NCBI RefSeq assembly: GCF_030272615.1
Contig: NC_081406.1
Location: 477,922,900 to 477,986,899 of the forward strand
Reading direction: 5' to 3'
DNA: 64,000 nt
From: Cryptomeria japonica
Lineage: Eukaryota > Streptophyta > Pinopsida > Cupressales > Cupressaceae
The first letter of the stretch is position 1; every line of letters begins with the position of its first letter. Both the position numbers and the translations under genes were made by a program. Shown piece by piece: positions 33,961 to 43,457 of this stretch. The notes beneath the pieces are model-generated. The model saw nothing but the letters and a program-made list of their open reading frames with translations, was not told where the DNA came from and made no database searches.

Positions 33961-34554
33961 TGTCTCTATCTGTCCAGAACTATCTTCTTGCATGTCTTTC
34001 TCATATATGTCATATTTGCTTGGTCAGTTTACAGTGAGCATAAACATGTTATCTATCATTTTGTGCTTAGATTGTCTCCTTGGTTAGTTTGGTCAAGTTA
34101 TCATCTATCAAATTAGACTCTAGAGATAGACACCTTAAGATTTTCAAGTATTCACATTCAACAAGTTCAACATCTAAACATCTCAAAGTGCATCATCACC
34201 CTCTTTGATAAATTGATCACTCAAAAACATAGTTTCTCATCAGGATCTATCATCCTCTATCAAGAGACTACAACGTTTGGTCAGGATAACCTTGTCTCAC
34301 ATCATAGGATATATTGTTCTTCTTGGACTTGGTTTTTATCAAAATCATCATCATTGCACTCCGAAATAGAAGATCAAAAAACTTGCAAACTTTTAAACAC
34401 TTGAATCATCTTTTCATGTCATATCACTCTATCACATTTACATTGACAGTTGATCACTTATCAAAACAACTTTTGGACAATTGAATCCTAGCACAATATC
34501 TAACACACGTGTACGCCTGTTTTAACCAGGGCCTAGAGACAAAAGCTCTCAGAG

Positions 34555-34848
34555 ATGGAAATCGAAACATTGGAAATAATTGAAGATCATAGAACCATGG
34601 AACATGAAGATGAAATACAAGTTGAAGAGGAAATAACAGAACAACATTTTAGAGACATAAAAAAAGATCCTCAATTCGATAAATTTATGGAGAAAATATT
34701 GGAGGGAGACAAAGAAATAAATTTCCTAATGTTAGCAAGAATTGGTGCTACACTCCCCCAAGATTTTGATGTGAACAAATTGACACAAAAGAGAAGTGAG
34801 CCCCCCCTAATAACAAATAATATGAGGATATTTTTGGTCTCAAAATGA
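34555..34848 (+). CDS. Start of the TatC polyprotein or accessory ORF, acidic
   Basis: A 97-codon frame beginning METETL-like (MEIETLEIIEDHRTMEHE), rich in Glu, then HFRDIKKDPQFDKFMEKIL and NFLMLARIGATLPQDFDV, ending at TGA 34846-34848, 51 bp before the CopC insertion. It follows the leader at the place where a Gag would begin. The N-terminal acidic helix is compatible with Gag but has no diagnostic motif. Possibly broken by a frameshift just before the insertion. Confidence 0.45.
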   Translation: MEIETLEIIEDHRTMEHEDEIQVEEEITEQHFRDIKKDPQFDKFMEKILEGDKEINFLMLARIGATLPQDFDVNKLTQKRSEPPLITNNMRIFLVSK

Positions 34849-34898
34849 ATGACATGTCAATTCCTAGTAACACCAGAACCAATGAGGAAACTTACATT

Positions 34899-36327
34899 TG
34901 TTGGAAATGTGCCTGTAATTCACTTGACAGTTTCAGGTTGATCGGGCTAGCCTACACCGATTGAACAATAGAGTGTTACCTTCTTGGTAGTAGAACACTT
35001 TCTGGTCGGTATGACTTACACCGATTTCTTCTATGTATCGGGGTTTTCATCGGCAGTCGGATGTTCCTGTTTGAAGTTGTGCCAATACCCGATGGATCTA
35101 CCTTAGGCATTCTAGGTTGTCATCGACTACCAGAGGATCAAGTTTGGTGCTACACCAATACCTAATGAAGTCGCCTTCGGCGATCAAGTCGCCTATTGGG
35201 TTGGTGTGCTGAAGGCTACACTAAAGTCCCAATGAGTCCACTCTATTTTGTCTCGGAGTGCTTCACTTATCGGCATAGCAGTTTTGAGCATGTTCTGATG
35301 ACCCGATGAGACCACCTTAGGTTATCAGGATAACAATGCATGTTCGGGGTAACATCTCAAGGTTGGTTCCAATGGGTCGATGAGGTGCACTCTTGGCTAT
35401 CAGAGATCGGGATAACTTCTCAAGTTTGGTGTCGATGTCCCAATGAGGTCCACTCTTGGTTATCAGAGATCAGGGTAACATTTTACATGCTTTATCGATG
35501 ACCCAATGGAGTCGTCCTCGGTGATCGGGTATCATCGGGTGATCACCTCTACTAGTTGAAAGCTATACCGATGGTCGATGGAGTGGAGGCAGACTGCGGG
35601 TGTGTGATCCAATCGACGTCCAATAAAGGTGAACACTCAAATACTGAAGATAGTCCTATTGGTGTATATGAATACAAACTGACTCAGTTTCCAGATGCAT
35701 GTGGGATAAGATAGTCCTGTTGGTGTATACCGATGGCCGATGGAGCGGAGGCAGACTGCGGGTGTGCGATCCAATCGAGGTCCAAAAAAGGTGAACACTC
35801 AGATACTGAAGATAGTCCCGTTGGTGTATATAAATATGAACTAACCCAGTTTCCTGATGCATGTGGGATAATTGGTTTTCTAGGATTGCAGACCGACATA
35901 AACAGTTCAACTTCCTAACCATCTCGGGCAGATGTAATGGCCGACCAGTTTGGTATTTGAAGCCAAATGTAAACCAAATGAATGGGACAAACAAAAATAG
36001 TTGTTGATCAATCTTTGAAGTAGTTTAACCCAAGTATTGTATGTTTTATTTGGAATGATTGTATGACAGAGTTAAGGAAATTTACTGACTAGACTTTATT
36101 GTATTTTTGACATACTGTTAATAAAGTTGTTATCTATTGGTGGTGGGTTTTTCTCCCGAAAAGGGTTTTCCCACGTTAATTCTGTGTGTTCTCTCTCTCT
36201 GTTGTTTAATTGTCTATGCTCATGCTTGTGTCGTAAAATGTAAAAGTTAAAAATTTGTAAACACTATTTTGTTTTCGCCTGCAAATTGACATTAGGGAAG
36301 CGAATTTCTGCACTTGCTTTCCTTACA
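34899..36327 (+). repeat. CopC 5' LTR
   Basis: TGTTGGAAAT to CTTTCCTTACA, 1429 bp. It contains degenerate repeats of a roughly 65-bp unit with TCTTGGTTATCAGAGATC and CGATGAGG words (35300-35500) and a 162-bp duplication covering the promoter. Confidence 0.85.
35564..35875 (+). repeat. 162-bp tandem duplication with TATA box in the CopC LTR
   Basis: Unit 1 starts at 35564 and unit 2 at 35726, both TATACCGATGG followed by matching sequence. Unit 2 has TATATAAATA (35827-35836); unit 1 has TATATGAATA at the same place. Confidence 0.85.
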
Positions 36328-36329
36328 AG

Positions 36330-36341
36330 TGGTATCAGAGC
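36330..36341 (+). other. CopC primer-binding site (initiator tRNA-Met)
   Basis: TGGTATCAGAGC, exact, two bases after the LTR end. Confidence 0.95.
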
Positions 36342-36445
36342 TTGGCCCATTTTGTTATCCTTGTTGGGTAGGGTTGTTTTTTTGTGTCAATTTTGTTTCA
36401 GTGGGAGTCTTGCAGAGTGTCTACTTGTTTGTTTTATAGGTTGAG

Positions 36446-37242
36446 ATGGCGAGCACCTCAGGGCGCATAGACATGGAGAAGTTTACTGGTTCCAGTTTCG
36501 AACTATGGAAACTCAAGATGCAAGACTTGCTGGTTAATAAAGATCTTTGGATTTCTATGGTTGCACAAAAACCTACAGGCATGAAGCAAGAGGATTGGGA
36601 TTAGCCGACCAGAAGGCAAGGGGTCTAATCAGGCTATGTCTTGTTGATCATGTTCTGTTTAATGTCCATGAGGAGAAGAATGCTTACCTTCTCTAGAATA
36701 AGTTGGGAGACATTTATCAAGGCAAATCCTTGGTGAATAAAATTTTCTTGAGGAAGAAGCTATACTCTCTGAAGATGGATGCAGGAACACCATTGGAAGA
36801 CCAATTAAATGCATTCAACATGGTTCTTGCACAGTTAACTTCTATTGGTGTCTCCATCCATGAAGAACAATGTTGCATGTTATTGTTGTGTTCATTGCCT
36901 GACTCTTGGGAACACTTAGTGATAGCTATCGATAGTACTACGACCCAGTTCAAGATGGATATTGTGGTAAATACTCTTTTGTCAAAAGAAATGAGAAAGA
37001 AGTCTTCTGAGATAGAAAAAGATACACTCTTTGTTCAAGGCAGACCAAAGGAAAAAGACAAGAAGAAAGGAAAGAAGTCCAAGTCTCAAGAGAGATTTAA
37101 ATCTCCAGGCAAGAAGTCAAAGGTGAAGTTCTTGAACTGTGGGCAGAAAGGACATATCTGGAAGGATTGCAAGGAGGAGAAGAAGAAGAGAAGAAGTGTT
37201 CTAACACTGAATCTTCTCAGAGTGATGCAGATGATTTTGTAG
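36446..37242 (+). pseudogene. CopC Gag, with damaged zinc knuckle
   Basis: ATG 36446 gives a copia Gag start (MASTSGRIDMEKFTGSSFEL, then W.LKMQDLL). A frameshift at about 36600 and a TAG near 36693 follow; the frame is open again from 36703 as a UBN2-type Gag (IYQGKSLVNKIFLRKKLYSL, then LPDSWEHLV). A Lys-rich stretch precedes the knuckle. The knuckle reads FLNCGQKGHIWKDC; the first Cys of CX2CX4HX4C has been lost. The ORF shifts frame again near 37190, ahead of the protease. Confidence 0.9.
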
Positions 37243-39487
37243 CAGCCCTGGCAGTGCCTACCTCAGATGACACCTGGTTAGTAGATTTTGGTGCATGTTT
37301 TCACATGACCTCCCACAAGGAGTGATTCTCAAAGTATGAACCGTATGCTGGTAGAAAGGCATATTTGGCTAGTGATTCTACATTGGAGATTGTAGGGAGA
37401 GGTAGAATTAAAATTCAGTTCCCAGATGGTAGAGTGAACGGGATCAATGGAGTTCTTCATATACCAGGTCTGGCAAGAAACCTTCTCTCTGTAAGTAAAC
37501 TTAATGATGTTGGAGTACAAGTTACATTTGTATTTGGTGGTTGCAAGATGACTAGGGTTTCCATTGTATTGGAAAAGGGTGATTGCATTGGTACACTATA
37601 TATGTTAAATGTTGAACCTATGTGTTGTAATGTAACTTTTGAAAAGCCCGTTAAGACAGCTGTAATGATGCATAATGCTAATTCATTGGAAGCTAAACTT
37701 CCTGTTGAGAAAACAATGCTTTGGCATAATAGGTTAGGCCACATAGGTGAGAAAGGTTTAAAAGCCTTGAAGAATAAGAATCTGATTGAAGGTCTGGATG
37801 ATTGTAGTTTTGAGTTTCACACTGCATATATGGAAAACATAACTGTGTTCAGTTTTATTCCAATTCTCATAAATCTTCTAACATTTTGGATTATGTTCAC
37901 TCTGATGTGTTTGGTCCATTGGATGTTCCTTCTCTATCTAAGTCTAAGTATTATGCATCTTTTGTAGATGATTATTCAAGAAGGGAATTTGTGTATTTTC
38001 TTAAAAGCAAATCAGAAGTGTTCAGTCAGTTTAAGGAATTTAAGAACCTTTTGAAAATCAGACTGGGAGAAGGATTAAATGTTTAAGAATAGACAATGGT
38101 GGTGAATATTGTAGTATAGATTTTGACAAGTATTGTGTTGATCATGGAATTAAGAGACATAAGACTGTACCTTACACTCCACAACAAAATGGAGTCGTTA
38201 AAAGGTTGAATCGGTCTCTAATGGAGAAAGCAAGAAGCATGTTGAGCGGAGCTGGACTAGAACAATCATTCTGGGCTGAAGCAGTTGCTACAATGTGTTA
38301 CCTGCTAAATCATTCTCCTACTTCAACATTGGTTGACAAAACACCTATGGAAGCATGGTCTGGTAAGAAACCTTCTTTAAGGCACCTTTGTATTTTTGGT
38401 ACAGAGGCATATGTTCATGTGCCTGATGTGAATAGATCTAAGTTGGATAACAAAGCAGTGAAATGTATCTTCATTGGCTATGGAGTTGGTGTGAAAGGAT
38501 ACAAACTTTGGAATCCAGTGACTGGTAAGGTTATGTACAATAGAAGTGTGATTTTTCATGAGCTGAAGCCTATGTCACTAGATCATAATAAAGAAAAGAA
38601 AGGAGAAACTAAGGTTGAAATTCCTCAAGCCAAAGAAGAATCTCCAAAGATACCTGAAGCTGAGGAGAGTTCAAGTAGTTCAAGTAGTTCTGAAGAAGAA
38701 CATGATGATGAGCCTCCTATGGAACCTCAAGAAGCCTCAACGCCAGAGTTGAGAAGATCTACTCGAGAGAGGTGGCAACTTGATAGGTATACACCTAATA
38801 AGTACAGTCACTCTATGTTGAATGTTAATTGTGCTTATGCTTTACTTGTAGATATTGATGAGCCTAGGACTATCAAAGAAGCAATTAAAATTTCTAATTC
38901 AGATTCCTGGTTGGAAGCCATGAATGATGAAATGTCATCATTGGATAAAAATGGAACTTGGGATTTGGTGTCATTGCCTAAAGGTAGAAATCTTGTAGGC
39001 TAGAATTAGGTTTTCAAAAAGAAGTATGGTCCAGATGGTAGCATTGACAAGTACAAAGAAAGATTGGTTGCAAAGGGGTATTCTCAAAAGGAAGGTATTG
39101 ACTATGGGGAAATATTCTCTCATGTCGCTAAGCTGACATCTATTATATTTCTCTTGTCACTTGCAACCACATATGATTGGGAGATTGAGCAGATGGATGT
39201 GAATACAACATTTCTTCATGGTGACCTTGAAGAAGAAATTTATATGTCCCAGCCTGAGCACTTTCTGGAAAAAAGTAAAGAACATCTGGTATGCAAACTC
39301 AAGAAGTCTTTGTATGGTTTGAAACAGTCTCCTAGAATGTGGTATCAAAAGTATGATACATTTGTTTTGTCCTTGGGATTTGTGAGATCAAAAGTTGATC
39401 ATTGTGTTTACTACAAAACTGATGGTGATAGGATTCTTATCATAGCTTTGTATGTAGATGACATGTTGTTCATAGGAAACACAAAAC
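37243..39487 (+). pseudogene. CopC protease-integrase-RT, interrupted
   Basis: The protease motif is VDFGACFHMT where the family has VDSGA: Ser next to the catalytic Asp replaced by Phe. The Gag-pre-integrase HHCC starts LWHNRLGHIGEKGL (37720). Frameshifts occur near 37815 and 38070. The integrase has HSDV, RIDNGGEY, then PQQNGVVKRLNRS, with Lys where the catalytic Glu is expected. The integrase C-terminus (FGTEAYVHV), a Ser/Glu linker and RT follow (DSWLEAMNDEM; stops at 39001-39009; VAKGYSQKEGIDYGEIFS; YGLKQSPRMWY; LYVDDMLFIGN). It is cut at 39487 right after the YVDD box. Confidence 0.92.
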
Positions 39488-39776
39488 TGATGAATACTAA
39501 GAGGGGGGGGGGGGGGAGGGGGGTGAATTAGTATACCAGAAATTACTGAACTCAAACCCTTAAACAATTTAGTAGTTAACTGGTACAACAAATTTACTAA
39601 CAAACAGGTTAAGATAAATGCAAACCAAACAGAAAATAAAGCATTCACCCACAAGAGCACAATCACCATAACATAAGAGGTTTTGACATGGAAACTCAAA
39701 TGGGAAAAACTACGGTGAGCTAAAACTCACAAGTAACTATCTACAGAATAGTAACCAGTCTGATTAAGGGAATACA
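39488..39776 (-). repeat. CopD 3' LTR, left piece
   Basis: Begins TGATGAATACTAAGAG (TGAATAC at 39491 is an alternative border). A G-tract (39501-39523) lies between ATACTAA (39494-39500) and TTAGTAT (39528-39534). GTGAG (39715-39719) pairs with CTCAC (39726-39730). It ends at the CopE insertion. Confidence 0.8.
39772..39776. other. CopE target-site duplication, left copy
   Basis: ATACA, matching 59626-59630. Confidence 0.9.
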
Positions 39777-40560
39777 TGTTAGGATTCCCAAAGATACTGA
39801 GAGGAGGGGTGAATCAGTATCTAACTAGTTACTAAATTTACTTGAATTTAAACATGTAAAGCATATCAATACTGTGTACCGATAAATCAAAAATAATGCA
39901 ACAAACAAGAATAACAACAACCACATGAAAAGAACACCATAACACAATAGTTTAACGAGGAAACCCGCTATGGGAAAAACCTCCGTGGGATTGGTGACCC
40001 ACAATATTCACTTACTGGCCAATAAGGGAATATTACTGCTACAATAGGGGCCTGCACATGCAAGAAGGCCAAGTGCCTAGAGCTCACTGCTCAATTACAA
40101 AAGGAAGTCACACTGACTTACAAAAATGGATTATAATAATCCAATGTCTTGTACTACTTTAAAATAGCATCTTCCATGCCAGATCCAGTACCGGTTTTAG
40201 CTCTGTTGCATACATAAACCCTTAACCTAAAATTTGCATATTAGGTTTCCATTATTTCACCTATCTTTTTTTTAAATGTTCTATACTGATCTCATACATA
40301 TGTGAGTCATCTTACAACTTTCCATGTCGGCTTACAATGATTTTTTAATTAATTACAAAGTATATTACAAATAAATTTCTTGTTGACCTGGGTGCTGGTA
40401 TCCTTTCTTTCACTGTCGATGTGTTGTGTGCTGGTGTAGAGTTTTTCATTGTTGGTGCCTATTTAATTATCTTGCCGATATCATATGATTGCAAGGTTGT
40501 CATCAATGACAAAACCTTCAATAACCTACAATCTCTCATTAGAGTGTGCGTTTACCAACA
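39777..40560 (-). repeat. CopE 3' LTR
   Basis: TGTTAGGATTCCCAAAG to TTACCAACA. It carries the perfect 8-bp hairpin GATACTGA (39793-39800) with TCAGTATC (39814-39821) around a G-rich loop, and GTGGG (39985-39989) with CCCAC (39998-40002). Confidence 0.92.
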
Positions 40561-40745
40561 ATATCCCCCTTTGGCATTGACGGCAACACTCATGAGAAAA
40601 ATCCAAAAAGTGTCGTCCAAAAAGAATCTGCCAAAATTGTCTTACCAAAAACTGTGTGCTAAACATATGTGCTCCCCCTGAGCTGATGGTGTCTTCTGCT
40701 AATCATTTTTCTCATTGCCACTACTCCCCCTTTGGTATCAATGAC
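40561..40745 (-). other. CopE polypurine tract and two further C-tracts
   Basis: ATATCCCCCTTTGGCATTGA touches the LTR; GCTCCCCCTGAGCTGATGG lies near 40671 and CTACTCCCCCTTTGGTATCA near 40721. Same three-tract pattern as in CopB and CopD. Confidence 0.75.
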
Positions 40746-40790
40746 AAAGGTTGTCAAAGTGTCAACTGAGTGTGGTTTCTAGCTTCATCC

Positions 40791-41111
40791 CTATAACCAG
40801 TTGGTTACAATCTGAAAAAGATCTGCCAATACCAAATTCAGGCTCTCAGTGAACCATTCATTATCCTTTAATGTGGCCTTTGTCCTCTGAATTGTACCAG
40901 TGAGGTGTTGCATTTGTTGTTATGGTGTCTTCTATCCTTGAACCAATGCCTCAGATATCTCTTTTCTCAAGGAGGCGAGGTAGTCCAATTTTGGACTAAG
41001 TCTCCATTTCAGATCTTTTGCCTTTCCTTTTATTCTTTCCTTCTCTCTTTCAAATTTTTGAAGTTCCTCCTCAAAAACTATTATTTTCTACACAAAAACT
41101 GATAATGGTTC
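40791..41111 (-). pseudogene. CopE ORF2, C-terminal end
   Basis: The minus frame beyond the TatB insertion reads on as a coiled coil (EEELQKFEREKERIKGKAKD) followed by LRKEISEALVQG, two stops and a last segment ending NWL with TAG at 40791-40793. It matches in position the C-terminal helices of the CopD protein ending at 60874. Confidence 0.65.
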
Positions 41112-42611
41112 TGTAGATAGGAATCTGGAAAGCATCACAAGCAATAGCAAATTGGACTAGTTCAATCACGAAAACTCAATTGCAGTGACAAATCCTAATT
41201 ACATTCAATGAAAACATGAAGACAAGACATTCAAAAATGAAATCTAAGAAAACCAAATGCAGATGTCTCCTTCATGTGGCTCCATTGTCCTTCTTTCTCC
41301 TTCAAATTACTTTGTTTTGTGGATCTCACCTACAAGTGCATAAGCCTAATGTGAAAGCAAGATTGACAAGATGAGATAGCAGCATAAGGGTACTAGAAGC
41401 ATGATTGATTGGACCTTTTGATTGAAGAAATTCATCCAATTTATAGACAAATTGGAGAAAAGACAAGATTAGCATGAGGAGATTTGAAAGGAAATTTCAA
41501 ATCAAGAATGACAATTATGACAAATTATGACAAATTGACACTTTCTATGCAAGATTGATTGATTGATAATTATGACAAATTGCTATGTCAAAATTGATTG
41601 ATTGTCAATTATGACAAATTGCTATGTCATTCCCAAGAAATTAGCAGAAATATAGGAGAAAATTGAAAATTAGATGAATTAGAAATTAGGAAATTAGAAA
41701 ATTGATGAAAATTAGAAAATTAGGAATTAGGAGAAATTAGTAAATTGGAAAATTAGGTAAATTAATTAACAATTTTTCATTCATTAATTAATTCACAAAG
41801 AGAGGAGAAATTAGTTAGCCAATTAAATAAACATTTAATTGTGACAAGAAGACTTAGGATAAATAAACTATTTAACCTAGAGGGAGAAATGACAAACAAG
41901 ATTAAATGAATAAATCATAAAACCTTGGAAGATGAATTAGAAATGCAAGGACAACAATTAGGTCTTTATGTAAGATCGATTTGATGTCGATTCGATCATG
42001 ATTTTGATTAACAAAGGACCAATGCTGACAAATGATTTGATTGATAAATGCGCCAATTGACGAGGAACAATGACAAATTGATCCAAATTGACATGATTGA
42101 GAAGGATGACGATCAATGACAAATCGATCGCAAGATTGAAAATGACAATGATTGATGACAAATTGATCGCTAGATGACAAGATTGAAAACAACAATGATC
42201 GATGATAAATCGATCGCAAGACGACAAGATTGATGACAAATTGATTGCAAAATGACAAGATTGACCAGAGCACAAGGATCAATGATTCATCAATCGAAAG
42301 ATGACAAGATTGAAAAGAGGACAAAACCCTAATTAGGATTGACGATGTCCAAAATGATGACAAATTAACACGTGCATTGATGCGATAGGATAAGATCGAT
42401 CAAAATCATGACTGAAGATTGTTATCGACAAGACCAAATTCGAAAGCCAGACAAATGAAGAATATAGAAGAAGGACTCGATGCTTGCAAATGATAAAGAC
42501 CAAGTGCGCAACATAGAAGAAATGTTAATGCGACGCAAAACCCTAAAATAAGGCAATGCGCCAATGTTAAAGTACAACCCCGCAAGCGTTGACCAGTTTT
42601 AGATGTCTACA
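41112..42611 (-). repeat. TatB 3' LTR
   Basis: TGTAGATAGG to GATGTCTACA. Repeats rich in GATGACAAATCGATCGCAAG (41950-42310) lie upstream of the TATA box in element sense. Differences from the other LTR concentrate in these CpG-containing repeats. Confidence 0.93.
41439..41446 (-). promoter_or_regulatory. TATA box of the TatB 3' LTR
   Basis: CTATAAAT on the minus strand; conserved at 53187-53194 in the 5' LTR. Confidence 0.65.
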
Positions 42612-42628
42612 TTTTGCCCCTCTTTGAG
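42612..42628 (-). other. TatB polypurine tract
   Basis: TTTTGCCCCTCTTTGAG, identical to TatA 13022-13038. Confidence 0.85.
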
Positions 42629-42894
42629 ACAATGTGATATTAAGCATTGTTTCAAAGAACAATAATGAAAATGCCCTAGATAATGACAATGACATATGCA
42701 TGCCCCCTCGAGGAATTGGCCAGAAACATCCAGAAAAGAGGCCAATTGATCGATAAGAATGATAGAAAATGATAGGACCAAACAGACTGAAAATCGAGAA
42801 TCGGATACACAAATGATAAGCAATTAAAGGCACAAAAGACCATGACTAGAATAAGATGGAGAGGGTGCACTTCCATCTATGCACTGACAAAGAT

Positions 42895-42902
42895 CTATAA
42901 AT
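42895..42902 (+). promoter_or_regulatory. Candidate TATA box for the antisense PMD gene
   Basis: CTATAAAT on the plus strand, about 560 bp before the PMD ATG. Between them, GGTATGTATC (from 43062) and TTGCAGGACC (to about 43130) could be the ends of a small intron, with an open stretch WRTFQWQITLGNVYTPIDDQ just before it. Suggestive only. Confidence 0.35.
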
Positions 42903-43138
42903 GAGACAAAGAGAGTGAAAAGAGCTCATTTGCACTAGCCAAAGAGGAGAATTTGTTGCTCTGGAAAAGGACACTTGTAGAGAGATGGCGAACATTCCAA
43001 TGGCAGATCACCTTGGGGAATGTGTACACACCTATAGATGACCAGACAATGTGGGAGCAGTGGTATGTATCTCAAAAACCCATATTGTCAATTTCATGAA
43101 TTTGACTTGCTTGCGAGACATTGCAGGACCCACAGAAA

Positions 43139-43290
43139 ATGCAGAAATTGACTTCTGCGCCTGTGTGAGCGCATCCTGCGCTTGTGTAGGGTATCCTACG
43201 CTTGTGTAGGGTATATTGCACTTGTTTAGGGTACATAGGTGCAAGTTGATGCAACACAGGCACAAGATACAACACACAGGCGCAGTTGTG
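43139..43290 (+). repeat. GCGCYTGTGT word repeats in TatB, 3' cluster
   Basis: CTGCGCCTGTGT, CTGCGCTTGTGTAGGGTAT and variants at about 24-bp spacing. It is the reverse complement of the ACACAGGCGCAG words at 52606-52745, so the two clusters are inverted at opposite ends of the interior. Confidence 0.75.
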
Positions 43291-43457
43291 CACTGGGAGC
43301 TCAAATTTGGTCAAAAACAGCATGCGAAGGGTCCGAAAAGGGAGATAAGGGTAGGATAGGTCAAAATAGATTAGAAACACCCTTATTTGGACATGAAACA
43401 AGGAAATGCAGCCCGTAGGAGAAAACCCTAAAACTGACAAAATGTGCCCCAATCGTG

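Larger units (their letters stand above)
31285..34898 (+). mobile_element. TatC: 5' part of a plus-strand Tat-like LTR element
   Basis: LTR (31285-32427), primer site (32431-32448), a 2.1-kb leader and the start of an ORF (34555), cut by CopC at 34899. LTR start TGTATACACCTAAAA equals the minus-strand LTR start of TatA and TatB (TGTAGACACCTAAAA, TGTAGACGTCTAAAA). It is the oldest layer of the nest; the rest lies beyond 64000 if it survives. Confidence 0.8.
34899..39487 (+). mobile_element. CopC: plus-strand Ty1/copia element, 3' end beyond the nest
   Basis: 5' LTR (34899-36327), tRNA-Met primer site, gag, protease, integrase and RT up to 39487, where CopD interrupts. RNase H and the 3' LTR should continue past the right edge. 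ACATT (34894-34898) is the expected left target duplication. The protein sequence is unlike CopA/CopB: a different copia lineage with WLVD..A protease and IWKDC knuckle. Confidence 0.92.

Noticed and set aside
36330-36341. TGGTATCAGAGC and its minus copies as part of tRNA genes
   Set aside because: They are primer-binding sites beside LTRs; no cloverleaf surrounds them.
36717-37744. Minus-strand ORFs opposite CopC
   Set aside because: Shadows of the plus-strand gag and integrase frames.
41902-42363. 153-codon minus ORF and its overlapping partner in the TatB LTR
   Set aside because: Lies fully in the LTR within CGATCG repeats; not kept open in the other LTR.
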